The notes: generated by a model not told the origin, from the sequence alone. DNA of 64,000 nt from Georgenia muralis (GCF_003814705.1 NZ_RKRA01000001.1:1922001-1986000); one strand, 5' to 3'. Positions 32,156 through 41,742 are shown, counted from the first letter of the stretch. Numbers and translations are program-made.

Positions 32156-32184
32156 TTGACCTGCCGATTGCCGGTCAACATGAT
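32156..32184 (+). promoter_or_regulatory. Promoter of the secreted nuclease
   Basis: TTGACC (32156-32161), 17 bp, CATGAT (32179-32184). The -35 box is one half of the perfect palindrome TTGACC-11-GGTCAA (32156-32178), so a repressor could cover it. Confidence 0.5.
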
Positions 32185-32276
32185 GGGGACGCCCACCGTC
32201 GTCGATGCCGGAGGGTGACCGCGCGGCGATCCCGCGTCCGAACGATGCCGGCCCCCCGGCGCCCGAGGAGTCCTCT

Positions 32277-34631
32277 GTGAGCCTGCACCACCCACGCACG
32301 AGACGGACGGGCGCGGTCGCCGTCGCCGCCGTCGTCCTCGGCCCGATCGCCTGGATCCCCGCCGCGTCCGCCGTCACGACGGACGGCCCTGTCTTCATCA
32401 GCGAGCTGCACTACGACAACGTCTCCACGGATGTCGGCGAGGCGATCGAGGTCCAGGCGCCGGCCGGCACCGACCTGACGGGCTGGAGCCTGGTCCTCTA
32501 CAACGGAAACGGTGGCTCGGCGTACGCCACGAGCACGCTGACCGGTACGGTGCCGGCGTCCGGGGTCGTCGTCCAGGAGTTCCCGGGCGGCATCCAGAAC
32601 GGGGCGCCCGACGCCGTCGCCCTGGTCGACGCGGCCGGCGCCGTCGTCGAGCTGCTCTCCTACGAGGGAGTCCTCACCGCCGCCGACGGCCCGGCCGCCG
32701 GGCTCGTGAGCACCGACATCGGCGTCTCGGAGCCCGGCACCACGCCGGTCGGGCAGTCGCTCCAGAAGATCGACGGCACCTGGGCGGGGCCCCTGCCCAG
32801 CACGTTCGGCAACGACCCGGGTGACCCGGGTGACCCGGGCCCCGACACCTGCGGCGACCCGCAGGACGCCGTCGCGCTCGTCTCCGACATCCAGGGCACC
32901 GGCGCCACCTTCGACGCCACCTGCGCCGGCACCCAGACGGTCGAGGCGGTCGTGACCGCCCTCAAGCCGGGCCTGAACGGCTTCTACGTGCAGGAGGAGG
33001 CCGCCGACAGCGACGGCGACCCGCTGAGCTCCGAGGGCATCTTCGTCTTCGGTGCCATTCCGGCCGCCGTCGAGGTGGGCAAGCTCGTCCGGGTGACGGG
33101 CACCGTGGGGGAGTACTCCACCTCCGGCGTTTCCCAGACCCAGCTCGCCGACGCGACCGTGGAGGTTCTCGGTGACGGCCCTGCCGTCGCGCCGACGCCC
33201 TTGACCTTCCCCGTGGACGACCCGGCCGACCTCGAGGCGTTCGAGGGCATGCTCGTCGAGCTGACCGACGAGCTCGTCATCAGCGAGTACTTCAACTACG
33301 ACCGCTTCGGTGAGGTCGTGCTCGCCAAGCCGCTCGACGGCCAGGACCGGCTGCACACGCCGACGGCGGTGGTCGAGCCGGGCGCAGCGGCGCAGGAGCT
33401 CGCCGCGGAGTACGACCGCCGGGTCATCACCCTCGACGACTCCTCCAGCAGATCGAACCCCGTCACCCTGCCCCACCCGGGCAACGGCGAGGTGTACACC
33501 GCCACGAACACCTTCCGCGGCGGCGACACGGTCGCCGAGGTCCAGGGCGTCGTCGACCACACCTTCGGTCTCTACCGGGTCCAGCCCACGACCTACGGCA
33601 CCTACACCGCCGTCAACCCGCGCCCCGAGGCGGCCCCCGCGGTCGGCGGCAGCCTGACCGTGGCGAGCTTCAACGTGCTCAACTACTTCCTCACGATCGA
33701 CGACGGCCAGAACGACGTCTGCGGGGCCGCCGAGAACATGGAGTGCCGCGGGGCCGACAACGCCACCGAGCTCGAGCGCCAGCGCGCGAAGATCCTCGAC
33801 GCACTGGCCGAGCTCGACGCCGACGTCGTCGGGCTCATGGAGATGGAGAACACTCCGGGCGTCGAGCCCGCCGCCGATCTCGCCGCCGGCATCAACGAGA
33901 TCCTCGGTGCCGGCACGTACGACTACATCGACACCGGCATCATCGGCACCGACGCGATCCGCGTGGGACTGCTCTACAAGCCTCGCGAGGTCAAGCCTGT
34001 CGACGAGTTCGCGATCCTCGACTCCACGGTCGACCCGCGGTTCGACGACACGGCGAACCGCCCCATGCTGACTCAGACCTTCGTCGAGGTCGGCACCGGT
34101 GGTCGGGTCACCGTCTCGGTCAACCACCTCAAGTCCAAGGGCTCGGCGTGCGACGACGGCTCGGACCCGGCCGACGGCCAGGGCAACTGCTCGGTCACCC
34201 GCGAGCTGGCGGCCGAGGCGATCACCGACTTCCTCGCCTCCAGCCCGACGGGCGTCGACGAGCCCGACCACCTCATCATCGGTGACCTCAACTCCTACGA
34301 CATGGAGGACTCGATCGACGTGCTGAGGGCGGCCGGGTACACCGACCTCATCAAGGAGTTCGGCGGGGAGGACGCCTACGGCTACGTCTTCGACGGCATG
34401 GTCGGCTACCTCGACCACGCGCTGTCGAACGCGTCGCTCACGTCGCAGGTCACGGGTGCCGCCGAGTGGCACATCAACGCCGACGAGCCCGACATCCTCG
34501 ACTACAACCTCGACTTCGGGCGGCCCGGGACGTACTTCACGCCCGACCGCTACCGCAGCTCGGACCACGACGCGGTGCTCGTGGGCCTGGACCTGCGGCC
34601 CGGCAACGGGCGGGGACCGAACCGAGGCTGA
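32277..34631 (+). CDS. Secreted ExeM/NucH-family endonuclease
   Basis: 784 residues from GTG 32277, with GAGGAG 6 nt upstream. A signal peptide ends at PAASA (about residue 35). Domains: lamin-tail-like region (VFISELHYDNVSTDVGEAIEV), an OB-fold segment, then an endonuclease/exonuclease/phosphatase domain with VASFNVLNYF, GLMEMENT, SVNHLKSKGSAC, IGDLNSYDMED and a final YRSSDHDAVLVGL. It degrades extracellular DNA, supplying phosphate and nucleosides. A PHO-box-like repeat upstream supports phosphate control. No sortase or C-terminal anchor is visible. A short DPGDPGDPG repeat lies near residue 182. Confidence 0.93.
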   Translation: MSLHHPRTRRTGAVAVAAVVLGPIAWIPAASAVTTDGPVFISELHYDNVSTDVGEAIEVQAPAGTDLTGWSLVLYNGNGGSAYATSTLTGTVPASGVVVQEFPGGIQNGAPDAVALVDAAGAVVELLSYEGVLTAADGPAAGLVSTDIGVSEPGTTPVGQSLQKIDGTWAGPLPSTFGNDPGDPGDPGPDTCGDPQDAVALVSDIQGTGATFDATCAGTQTVEAVVTALKPGLNGFYVQEEAADSDGDPLSSEGIFVFGAIPAAVEVGKLVRVTGTVGEYSTSGVSQTQLADATVEVLGDGPAVAPTPLTFPVDDPADLEAFEGMLVELTDELVISEYFNYDRFGEVVLAKPLDGQDRLHTPTAVVEPGAAAQELAAEYDRRVITLDDSSSRSNPVTLPHPGNGEVYTATNTFRGGDTVAEVQGVVDHTFGLYRVQPTTYGTYTAVNPRPEAAPAVGGSLTVASFNVLNYFLTIDDGQNDVCGAAENMECRGADNATELERQRAKILDALAELDADVVGLMEMENTPGVEPAADLAAGINEILGAGTYDYIDTGIIGTDAIRVGLLYKPREVKPVDEFAILDSTVDPRFDDTANRPMLTQTFVEVGTGGRVTVSVNHLKSKGSACDDGSDPADGQGNCSVTRELAAEAITDFLASSPTGVDEPDHLIIGDLNSYDMEDSIDVLRAAGYTDLIKEFGGEDAYGYVFDGMVGYLDHALSNASLTSQVTGAAEWHINADEPDILDYNLDFGRPGTYFTPDRYRSSDHDAVLVGLDLRPGNGRGPNRG

Positions 34632-34670
34632 TCCTCACCACGTCCCGGACTCCGGGCGTGAAGAACGACG

Positions 34671-34708
34671 ACGGCGGCCTCGCACCTTCGCAGGTGCGGG
34701 GCCGCCGT
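34671..34708. terminator. Hairpin between convergent nuclease and permease genes
   Basis: 17-bp arms (34671-34687 and 34692-34708, one G-T pair) with a 4-nt loop tcgc. It can serve both the nuclease and the permease transcripts. Confidence 0.85.
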
Positions 34709-34725
34709 GATGCGGGCTCCCGAGC

Positions 34726-37524
34726 TCAGTCGTCGCTGACGGCCTGCAGCACCGGCAGCCGCGCCGCGCGCACCGCCGGCCACAGCGCGGCGACCACCCC
34801 GACGGCGCCGGAGAGCAGGATCATCGTGGTGAGCAGGTCCCACGGGACGGCCAGCTCGGTCAGGCCCTGCTCGGCGAAGATGCTCGGCAGGGCCGAGGCG
34901 AGGCCCACGCCGACGACGACGCCGAGGATCGTGCCGTAGACCGCGGTCAGCACGGCCTCGACCGTGATCGTCGCGGCGAGCTGGAGCTGGCTGAGCCCCA
35001 CGGCACGCATGAGCCCGATCTCCCGCGTCCGTTCGATGACGGCCAGCGCCAGGGTGTTGACGATGCCCAGGACGGCGATGATGACGCTGAGGCCGAGCAG
35101 CGCGTAGAGGATGACCATGGCCTGGTCGACCTGATCCGCGAGGGAACCGGTGAGCTCCTCCGCGTCCTGGACCGTGAGGACGACGAACGGGTCGACCACC
35201 TCGCCGAGGGCCGAGCGCAGGTCCTCGGCGGCCACACCGTCGGCCGCGTCGACGAGGACGGCCATGATGACCGTCTGGCCCCCGGGCACCGCGTCGGCGA
35301 AGGGCTGGGCGTCCATGACGAGGGGCACGCCGAGCAGCTGAGAGGCGATGACGGCGCCGACTCGCACCGGCTCGTCGAGCCCGGTCACCTCGAGCTCGTC
35401 ACCCACCGCCCAGTCACGTGCGACGGCGGCCGTCCGGCTCACGGCCACCTCGCCGTCGGCGAGCCCGGACAGGTCGCCCTCGACGACCTCGACCTCGATC
35501 GTCTCCCCGAACGCGTCGGCGGGCAGCCCGACGACCGGGACGGTGTCCGCGGTCCCGTCCGGCCCGGTCACCGTCGCGCGGCCGGTGGAGACGACGTCGG
35601 CCCGGCCGGCCTCGGGCAGGGCCGCGATCGCGTCGGCGGCGCCGGGCGGCACGGCGTGGGTGGCCGACTGGACCCAGTAGTCCGCGCGGGACTCGGTGCG
35701 CACGATCGAGCTCGTCGAGGCCTGCGCGGACTCGGCGAGGACGGCCGTGGCCCCCACGAGGGCCATCCCGATCATGAGCGCGCCGGCGGTGCTGGCGGTG
35801 CGCCGGGGGTTGCGCATGACGTTGCCCCGGGCGAGGCGGCCCACCGGTCGCAGCGCGACGACGACCGGCCAGGCGAGCACGCCGAGCACCAGCCGGGCGA
35901 TCGCGGGGGAGACCGCCAGGGTGCCCAGGAGGACGGCCCCGGCCCCCACCCCGAGCCACGTGCCGGCCCGGTCCGTACCCTCCTGGACGGACACCACGGT
36001 GGCGGCCACCCCCGCGGCGAGCAGGACGGCACCGGCGATCGCGCGCACGTGCAGCGACCGCTCGACCACGGCGACGTCGTCGCGCATCGCCTCGACCGGC
36101 GGGGTGACCGCGGCCCGCCGGGCGGGGATCGCCGCGGCCACGAGCGAGACGGCGGTGCCCAGGACGACGACGCCTGCGGCCTGCGCGGGGTCGATGACCA
36201 CCTGGCCGCCCAGCTCCATGTCCATCGACCCCAGCCACCTGCGCACCACCGCGATGAGCCCGATCCCGCCGGCGATCCCGGCCGCCGAGCCCACGAGCCC
36301 GACGACCGCGGCCTGCCCGAGCACAGTGGTCATGACCTGCCCGGGCGAGGCGCCGACGGCGCGCAGGAGCGCGAACTCGCGCTGACGCTGGCGCACCGAC
36401 ATCGCGAACGTGTTGGCGATGATGAAGGCGCCGACGAACAGGGAGATCATCGCGAACACGAGCAGGAACGTCCCGAGGAAGCCGAGCAGCTGGTTGATGG
36501 CCTCGTTGGCCTCCTCGCGCACCACGTCGCCCGTCGCGACCTCGACCGGCTCGCCGGCCACCGCCTCCGCGACGGCGTCGGCCAGCTCGTCGGCGTCTAC
36601 CCCGTCTGCCGCGAAGACCGCCACGGAGGGCACCTCGCCGCCGGGGGCGAAGGCCTCCTCGCCGGTCGCCGGGTCGACGAGGACGAGGGTCGTGCCGGCC
36701 ATCGGGTTGCCGTAGGTGACCTCGCCGACGACGGTGACGTCGGTGAGGCCACCGGAGCCGACGATGACCTGGGTGGTGTCGCCGATGCTCAGGCCCGAGC
36801 TCTCCAGCGCCGTGGTCTCCAGGGCGATCTCCGAGGCGTCACGGGGGGCGCGCCCGGCCACGAGGGTGCCGGAGGGGTCGTCCTCACGCAGCGCGCTGCC
36901 GAGGGAGGGTGCCTGGCCGTTGACGACGGCGCGGCCGTCGGCACCGACGAGGACCACCGTGCCCAGCAGGTCCGGCACGGCCTGGTCGACGCCCTCGACC
37001 TCCCGCACGACGTCGACGAGCCCGATGTCGACGGCGGTGCGCTGCGGCCCCAGCATCTGCGTGCCGCCGCCCTGGCTGCCGCCGGGCTCCGCCGGGAGCT
37101 CGGCGCCGTCCGCGGGCAGTTCGGCGCCGTCGGCGGGGAGCTCGGCGCCGTCCGCGGGCAGGTCCGCGCCGTCGGCGGGCAGGTCCGCGCCGTCGGCGGG
37201 CAGCTCAGCACCGGCCGGGAGCGGGGCGTCGGGCAGCTCGCCGTCAGGAACCTCCGCGGAGGAGGCCTCGGCCGCGGTGGTGGCCCCGGTGGTCGGGGAG
37301 TCCTCGGCCGTGGCCTCGGCGTCGTCGCCGCCGGCGGACTCCAGCCCGCGGACGTAGACGTCGCCCTGGGTGGTCGACGCGATGATCGAGGAGAAGGTGT
37401 CCGAGAGGAGCGCCCGCAGGGAGAACGTGCCGGTGACGAAGGCGATCCCGAGGGTGACGGCGAGGACGCTGAGGACGAAGCGGACGAGGTGGGCGCGGAT
37501 CTCGCGCAGCGCGACCCGGAGCAT
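34726..37524 (-). CDS. FtsX/MacB-type ABC transporter permease
   Basis: 932 residues. An N-terminal helix (FVLSVLAVTLGIAFVTGTF), a large extracytoplasmic region, then FtsX blocks each with three to four helices (FVGAFIIANTFAMSVRQRQREFALLRAVGA and a C-terminal copy NTLALAVIERTREIGLMRAVGLSQLQ). The two-block layout is that of actinobacterial lipoprotein or peptide-exporting FtsX permeases. The outer domain holds a heptapeptide repeat (ADGAELP) near residues 108-145. Its start overlaps the ATPase stop by 4 bp. Confidence 0.93.
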   Translation of the reverse strand: MLRVALREIRAHLVRFVLSVLAVTLGIAFVTGTFSLRALLSDTFSSIIASTTQGDVYVRGLESAGGDDAEATAEDSPTTGATTAAEASSAEVPDGELPDAPLPAGAELPADGADLPADGADLPADGAELPADGAELPADGAELPAEPGGSQGGGTQMLGPQRTAVDIGLVDVVREVEGVDQAVPDLLGTVVLVGADGRAVVNGQAPSLGSALREDDPSGTLVAGRAPRDASEIALETTALESSGLSIGDTTQVIVGSGGLTDVTVVGEVTYGNPMAGTTLVLVDPATGEEAFAPGGEVPSVAVFAADGVDADELADAVAEAVAGEPVEVATGDVVREEANEAINQLLGFLGTFLLVFAMISLFVGAFIIANTFAMSVRQRQREFALLRAVGASPGQVMTTVLGQAAVVGLVGSAAGIAGGIGLIAVVRRWLGSMDMELGGQVVIDPAQAAGVVVLGTAVSLVAAAIPARRAAVTPPVEAMRDDVAVVERSLHVRAIAGAVLLAAGVAATVVSVQEGTDRAGTWLGVGAGAVLLGTLAVSPAIARLVLGVLAWPVVVALRPVGRLARGNVMRNPRRTASTAGALMIGMALVGATAVLAESAQASTSSIVRTESRADYWVQSATHAVPPGAADAIAALPEAGRADVVSTGRATVTGPDGTADTVPVVGLPADAFGETIEVEVVEGDLSGLADGEVAVSRTAAVARDWAVGDELEVTGLDEPVRVGAVIASQLLGVPLVMDAQPFADAVPGGQTVIMAVLVDAADGVAAEDLRSALGEVVDPFVVLTVQDAEELTGSLADQVDQAMVILYALLGLSVIIAVLGIVNTLALAVIERTREIGLMRAVGLSQLQLAATITVEAVLTAVYGTILGVVVGVGLASALPSIFAEQGLTELAVPWDLLTTMILLSGAVGVVAALWPAVRAARLPVLQAVSDD
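37092..37206 (-). repeat. 21-bp repeat coding ADGAELP/ADGADLP units
   Basis: Five or six 21-bp units (ctcggcgccgtcggcggggag type) in the extracytoplasmic region of the permease. Frame preserved. Confidence 0.85.
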
Positions 37525-38297
37525 CAGCGGGCGGCCGGGACGGCCGCGCCCTCGCGGCGCTGCTCGCGGGCGGACCCCAGGGTCCCGAGGGCGTCGAGGA
37601 TCGACCCGGCGTCGGGGTCGCGCAGCTCGGCCTCCAGGCGCCCGTCGGCGAGGTAGAGGACCCGGTGGGCGTAGGCGGCCGCCATCGGCTCGTGGGTGAC
37701 CATGACGACCGACTGGCCGAGCTCCTCGACGCTGCTGCGGAGGAACCCGAGCACCTCCGCGGCGGCGGTGGAGTCCAGGTTCCCGGTGGGCTCGTCGGCG
37801 AAGACGACCGACGGTGCGGCGATGAGGGCGCGCGCGCAGGCGACCCGCTGCTGCTGGCCGCCGGAGAGCTCGGTGGGCCGGTGGTGGAGCCGGTCGGTGA
37901 GCTCGAGGGTGCGCACGATCGTCTCGAACCGTTCCCGGTCCACCGGGCGCCGTGCGATGTCCAGCGGGAGGGTGATGTTCTCGCGGGCGGTGAGGGTGGG
38001 AACGAGGTTGTAGGCCTGGAAGACGAACCCGATCCGGGTTCGCCGCAGCTTGGTGAGCTGGCGCTGGCTCATCCGAGAGATCTCCACGCCGTCGACCTCG
38101 ATCGACCCGGCCGTGGGGGAGTCCAGGCCCGCCATGCAGTGCATGAGCGTGGACTTGCCCGAGCCCGACGGGCCCATGATGGCGGTGAACTCCCCGCGGG
38201 CGAGGTCGACGTCGACGCCGTCGAGCGCGCGCACCTGCGTCTCGCCCGCGCCGTAGACCTTGGTCAGACCACGCGCCGAGGCGATCGCGTCGGTCAC
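37524..38297 (-). CDS. MacB/LolD-type ABC transporter ATPase
   Basis: 257 residues from GTG 38297, which gives the usual MTDAIASARGLTKVYG opening; ATG 38351 and 38441 are open but the added residues look non-coding (odd codon use, low conservation). Walker A is GPSGSGKSTL, signature LSGGQQQRVACARAL, Walker B VVFADEPTGNLD, and the H-loop is in VMVTHEP. It energises the overlapping permease. Substrate unknown. Confidence 0.93.
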   Translation of the reverse strand: MTDAIASARGLTKVYGAGETQVRALDGVDVDLARGEFTAIMGPSGSGKSTLMHCMAGLDSPTAGSIEVDGVEISRMSQRQLTKLRRTRIGFVFQAYNLVPTLTARENITLPLDIARRPVDRERFETIVRTLELTDRLHHRPTELSGGQQQRVACARALIAAPSVVFADEPTGNLDSTAAAEVLGFLRSSVEELGQSVVMVTHEPMAAAYAHRVLYLADGRLEAELRDPDAGSILDALGTLGSAREQRREGAAVPAAR

Positions 38298-38427
38298 GGG
38301 CCGGAAGCGGTCAGGACCGACGAGTGTTCTCGGAGCGTCCCCGGGGTGCATCGGGGACGTGAGCCGGGCAGGCGGACCTGCTGTGGGCGCCGAGCCGGTC
38401 CGCTCCTGGTCGCGCGTGCCGTCTGCC

Positions 38428-40500
38428 TCATGTCTGCCCATGGTGAGATTCTCGCCCAGGGCAGGAGCCCCGTCGAACCGCTCCGCCGCCGGCGAACCGT
38501 GCATCCGTTCGGGCCGCGGCGGGCGAAGTACCTGACTCCTGTGCTCGCCGGCGCGGTGCACCGCTCAGGACGGCGGCCGCCGCCGCCCGGCACGGCCGGA
38601 GCCGTCCCGGGCGGTCCGCCTCGCTCAGGCAGTCCGCCGGCGTGAGGACGACGTCGTTCGTGACGTCGTCGAGGGTGAAGACGAAGTCGGCCTCGGCAGT
38701 CGCGGAGTGCCGCTCGGCCTCGTGACCGTCGCCGTCCTCGCCCTCGTGGCCGCCGGAGCCCCCCTGGCCGCCGGAACCGCCCTGGCCGCCGTCGTGGCCG
38801 TCGTCGACGAGCGTCACGACCGCGTCCTCGTGCCCGCCGTCGTGGCCGCCGCCGCCGTGGCCGTCGTCGACGAGCGTCACGACCGCGTCCTCGTGGCCGC
38901 CGCCGCCGTGGCCGGTCTCCCCGCGGCTCATCACCCAGGTGACCGTCACGGTGTTGGTGCCCGCGAGGACGCCGGGGTCGGCGAGGTCGGGTGAGCCGTC
39001 GAAGGCGCACTCGTAGGGCAGCTCCCAGGTCGTGGCCGTGGGGATCTCGAGCTCGCGGTCGCCGACCGGTACGCCGTCGGCGTCGTAGATGGTGCAGGTC
39101 CCGCCGACGTCCGTGGTGTCGGTGACCGTCACGGCCCCGACCGGACGGAAGTCGTTCGGGTTGGTAGCGCTGATGACCCCGGTGACCGACCAGCCGTCGT
39201 CGACGTGCCCGGCGGGCGCCGCGGTGACGGTGTAGTGGAACTCGGCGTCGCCGTCACCGTCGAGGGTCACCGAGTCGACGTCGTCGACGTCCTTGGTGAT
39301 CTCCCACAGGTAGGTGCGGTCGAACGTGGCCTCGGCGGTCTTGTCGACCTGGAGCCCGCGACCCCGGCAGACCGTGGCGACGGCGTCGTCGGCGACCGTG
39401 GCAGCTCATCCAGCCACGCGGTGTTCCTGAACTCGATACAGGTGCCCGGCTTCCCGGGGAAGGTGAGCTTGTAGCCGAAGGTCTCGACCAGACCCTCCGC
39501 CCAGGTGCGCACCCCGAGGGTCTGCGGGACCCCGGCGAAGGGGAGGTCGACCGCGCTGGTGAGCACGCCGCCGTCGTCCCGGACGGTGACGGTCTCGTAC
39601 GCGGCCGTCTCGGACCACATGTCCTCGGCGATCGTGACGGAACCGGACGCGGTCCCGGTCGGGGTGCGGTACGCCTGGGCATCCAGCTGGCCGGCGCGGT
39701 GTTGGTGCCGGCGGCAGGGCCGGTCACCGTGCAGCCGTAGTCGAGCGTCAGCGAGCTCTCGGCCGGCACGGTCGCACCCTTGCCGCGGGTGACGGAGCAG
39801 GTCGCGCCCGGGAGGTCCGTGGGGTCGCTGACGTCCGCGACGACGTCCCACGCGTTGGGGTTCGTCACGGTGATGTCGCCGCCCATCGTCCACAGGTCGG
39901 CGTCGGCGACGGCCGAGACGGTGACCTCGTAGGCGAACGTGGCGACGTGGTCGGGGCCGGCGCCCTGACGGTCAGGAGGAAGGACGGCCTTCTCGAGCGA
40001 CCAGCCGTAGCTGGGCGTCAGGGCATCGAGGGTCTTCGTCACGGTGAGGTCGGCGCCCTCGTGCCCCTCGTGCGAGCCCGACGGGCGGCCGCGGCTGGAT
40101 CGCCGAGGTCTGTGGCCCCGACCGGTCCGGCGTCCGACGCCGGCCCGGCCGGGTCCGGCACCGGCTCCGTGGTCAGCACAGGTTCGGTGTCGGTGAGGGG
40201 CGCCTTCCCGGCGACCGGCTCTGCGGGGACCGGAGCGGGCTCAGGGACGACGGCCTCGGGCGCCATGGGCTCGGGTGCGATCGTCTCGGGCACGGCGGGC
40301 TCGGGTGCGACGGCCTCGGGGGCGGGCTCCGGTGCGACCACCTCGGCGACCTCGGCCGTGGCACTCTCAGGCGGCTCCGCGGGTGGGGCCGACATGCGCG
40401 TGAGGGCCACGACCACGGCCCCGGCGGAGAGGACGGTCACCGCTCTGCGGCGCCACCGTCGACCCGCTCCACTCGTTCTGGCGTGCCTGACGGTCTCCAT
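38428..40500 (-). pseudogene. Frameshifted secreted surface protein gene
   Basis: A signal-like start (ATG 40500, RRRAVTVLSAGAVVVALTRM) is followed by a Pro/Glu/Ala repeat (APEPAVPETIAPEP), then beta-rich repeats with VTVTNPNAWDVVADVSD and VISATNPNDFRPVGAVTVTD. These two blocks look like duplicated DUF11/prealbumin-like modules. Reading them needs three frame changes, near 40075, 39680 and 39405. In the intact frame each block ends or begins in mid-domain, so this is one gene broken by indels and not three genes. The tail carries Gly/His-rich repeats (GHGGGGHDGGHEDA) at 38760-38935. It is either a true pseudogene or affected by assembly errors. The last ~70 residues before 38428 look out of frame too. 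Confidence 0.75.
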
Positions 40501-40650
40501 GCCGCACACGCCCGCCCGCCCTGGGGCACCGACGCTGCGGGGCCCAACCTGGGAAGAAGTCGCCCCGCTGACCACATCGTCGCGCCAGGGGGCGCGGCAG
40601 AAGTGGCCGTGCGGCAAAGTGGCGGAACGGAAGAGTGGCCGCGCGACGAC

Positions 40651-40688
40651 GGAAGAAGCCGCGGACCTCGCGGTCCGCGGCTTCTTCC
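40651..40688. terminator. Perfect 17-bp hairpin outside the left attachment site
   Basis: Arms ggaagaagccgcggacc (40651-40667) and exact complement (40672-40688), loop tcgc. It lies 3 bp outside the 45-bp att repeat. In the uninterrupted chromosome it would sit just after the tRNA-Phe 3' end, so it was probably that tRNA's terminator. Confidence 0.85.
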
Positions 40689-40691
40689 TCG

Positions 40692-40736
40692 GGTGGCTCC
40701 GACCGGCGTCGATCCGGTGACCTTTCGATTTTCAGT
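40692..40736. other. attL (tRNA-Phe 3' copy)
   Basis: 45 bp identical to 63760-63804, starting ggtggctccgaccggcgtcg and ending ttttcagt. It covers the tRNA from the anticodon loop to the discriminator base plus 2 bp. Beyond it (40737-40900) I see only a small hairpin (ccgcag/ctgcgg) and the integrase arm-type repeats. Confidence 0.93.
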
Positions 40737-40839
40737 TTGCTCAGGGCATTTTCGGCACTGTATCTATGGTTGCGATCCGCAGAATCCTGCGGTTCCTGGC
40801 GGTCAGTGTCAGTTGGTCTCAGGTGCTTCTCGCGAATTT

Positions 40840-40859
40840 TATGGCACAAATATGGCACA
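40840..40859. promoter_or_regulatory. Left arm-type integrase sites
   Basis: Two TATGGCACA copies (40840-40848, 40851-40859), period 11 bp. An identical pair with the same spacing lies at the other end of the element (63591-63610). Confidence 0.6.
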
Positions 40860-40903
40860 GACTTCCGCGCCTTCGACGCCCGAATGTCGATCGCCGCGCT
40901 GGC

Positions 40904-40932
40904 TTGACAAGGGAACTTGCAACAAGTAATCT
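40904..40932 (+). promoter_or_regulatory. Consensus promoter giving a leaderless transcript
   Basis: TTGACA (40904-40909), exactly 17 bp, TAATCT (40927-40932). The next gene's GTG is at 40939, where transcription should begin, so the mRNA would have no leader. Two palindromes overlap the boxes: CTTGaCAAG (40903-40911) and ACTTGcaaCAAGT (40915-40927), likely operators. Confidence 0.75.
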
Positions 40933-40938
40933 TGCGAA

Positions 40939-41172
40939 GTGGAGTCCGAACCGATCATCCTCGCCACCGCCCACCGGCACGGTGTCTCGGATGCGGCGAT
41001 GCTCCATGCGCTCCGTTTCCCGGTCCGTCATTTCGTCCAGGACGACACGATGACCATGTTCATCGGCCCCGATGAGACCGGCATCCTCGTGGAAGTCGGC
41101 GTGATCGAGTGGCACGGTGTCATCGCAATTGCCCACGCCATACGCCCGGCCCGACCCAAGTATCTGAGGTGA
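40939..41172 (+). CDS. Small protein, possible toxin of a two-gene module
   Basis: 77 residues from GTG 40939. Conserved-looking features: ILATAHRHGVSDAAMLHALRFPVRHF, FIGPDETGILVEVGVIEW, and HAIRPARPKYLR at the end. The fold pattern (HARxHGVxxxDxxHAL ... PARxKYL) is that of a family of short actinobacterial proteins often paired with an antitoxin-like gene, resembling BrnT/RelE-sized toxins. I could not assign a catalytic site. It is directly followed by an HTH protein in the same operon, transcribed from a leaderless promoter. Confidence 0.6.
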   Translation: MESEPIILATAHRHGVSDAAMLHALRFPVRHFVQDDTMTMFIGPDETGILVEVGVIEWHGVIAIAHAIRPARPKYLR

Positions 41173-41177
41173 ACACC

Positions 41178-41450
41178 ATGGCTCGACGCTCCGTTGCAGA
41201 CATCAAGGCTCGTGCTGACGAGTTCGCCGACGCTTTCGAGAACTACGATCCCAAGCTCGGCGACCAGGATGCCCCTGTTCCGCCCGTGATGGCGGTCAAG
41301 CTCGCCGCCTGGCGGCGCGACGCCGCCGAACGCGAACTCGCCGACGCGGTGCGGGCGGCGCGTGATCAGCGGCTCTCCTGGCGTGAGGTCGGCGAGGCGA
41401 TCGGCACCAGCGGCGAGGCCGCCCGTCAACGCTACGGCACCAGCGCCTAA
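41178..41450 (+). CDS. HTH protein, possible antitoxin
   Basis: 90 residues from ATG 41178, with GAGGTGA 5 nt upstream that overlaps the previous stop. The N-terminal half is helical and acidic (ADEFADAFENYDPK); the C-terminal half has an HTH (AARDQRLSWREVGEAIGTSGEAARQRYG). Its position after a small basic protein and palindromic operators at the promoter fit an autoregulating toxin-antitoxin pair, but order (toxin first) and function are inferred. Confidence 0.6.
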   Translation: MARRSVADIKARADEFADAFENYDPKLGDQDAPVPPVMAVKLAAWRRDAAERELADAVRAARDQRLSWREVGEAIGTSGEAARQRYGTSA

Positions 41451-41542
41451 TGGCGATCGTGTGCATGGAGTGCGACGATCGGCCTCGTCGCCTGGTCGCC
41501 TGAGCAACAACGTTCTGAGAGTTCGCAGAGGAGTGTGTACAC

Positions 41543-41728
41543 ATGGGCACCGGTAATGACGACGGGCTTCCGTTCGGTATGCGATCGGGGATCAACCAGA
41601 ACGTGATGCAGCCGAGCTTTCGAGACGGACCTCAGCGGAAACCGAGGCGTCTGTGGCCGATTGCAGTGTCGATCCTGATAGCGCTCGCCACCATCGCGGC
41701 ACTGATCACCTGGAATGTCCTGCGGTAG
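41543..41728 (+). CDS. Small single-pass membrane protein
   Basis: 61 residues with AGAGGAG upstream of ATG 41543. A polar head (about 1-37, ending KPRR) precedes one helix, LWPIAVSILIALATIAALITW. It lies between the two-gene module and the relaxase. No family recognised. Confidence 0.55.
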   Translation: MGTGNDDGLPFGMRSGINQNVMQPSFRDGPQRKPRRLWPIAVSILIALATIAALITWNVLR

Positions 41729-41742
41729 AGCCCGAGCCCGTC

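Noticed and set aside
32175-34568. Long antisense frame in the nuclease gene
   Set aside because: No motifs, and the plus-strand nuclease has a signal peptide, ribosome site and catalytic motifs.
40483-40929. Second integrase relic at the left end (YGTNMAQ resembles the integrase tail YGTDMAQ)
   Set aside because: Only the TATGGCACA words match; the rest of the frame has no integrase motifs, so shared binding sites explain the likeness better.
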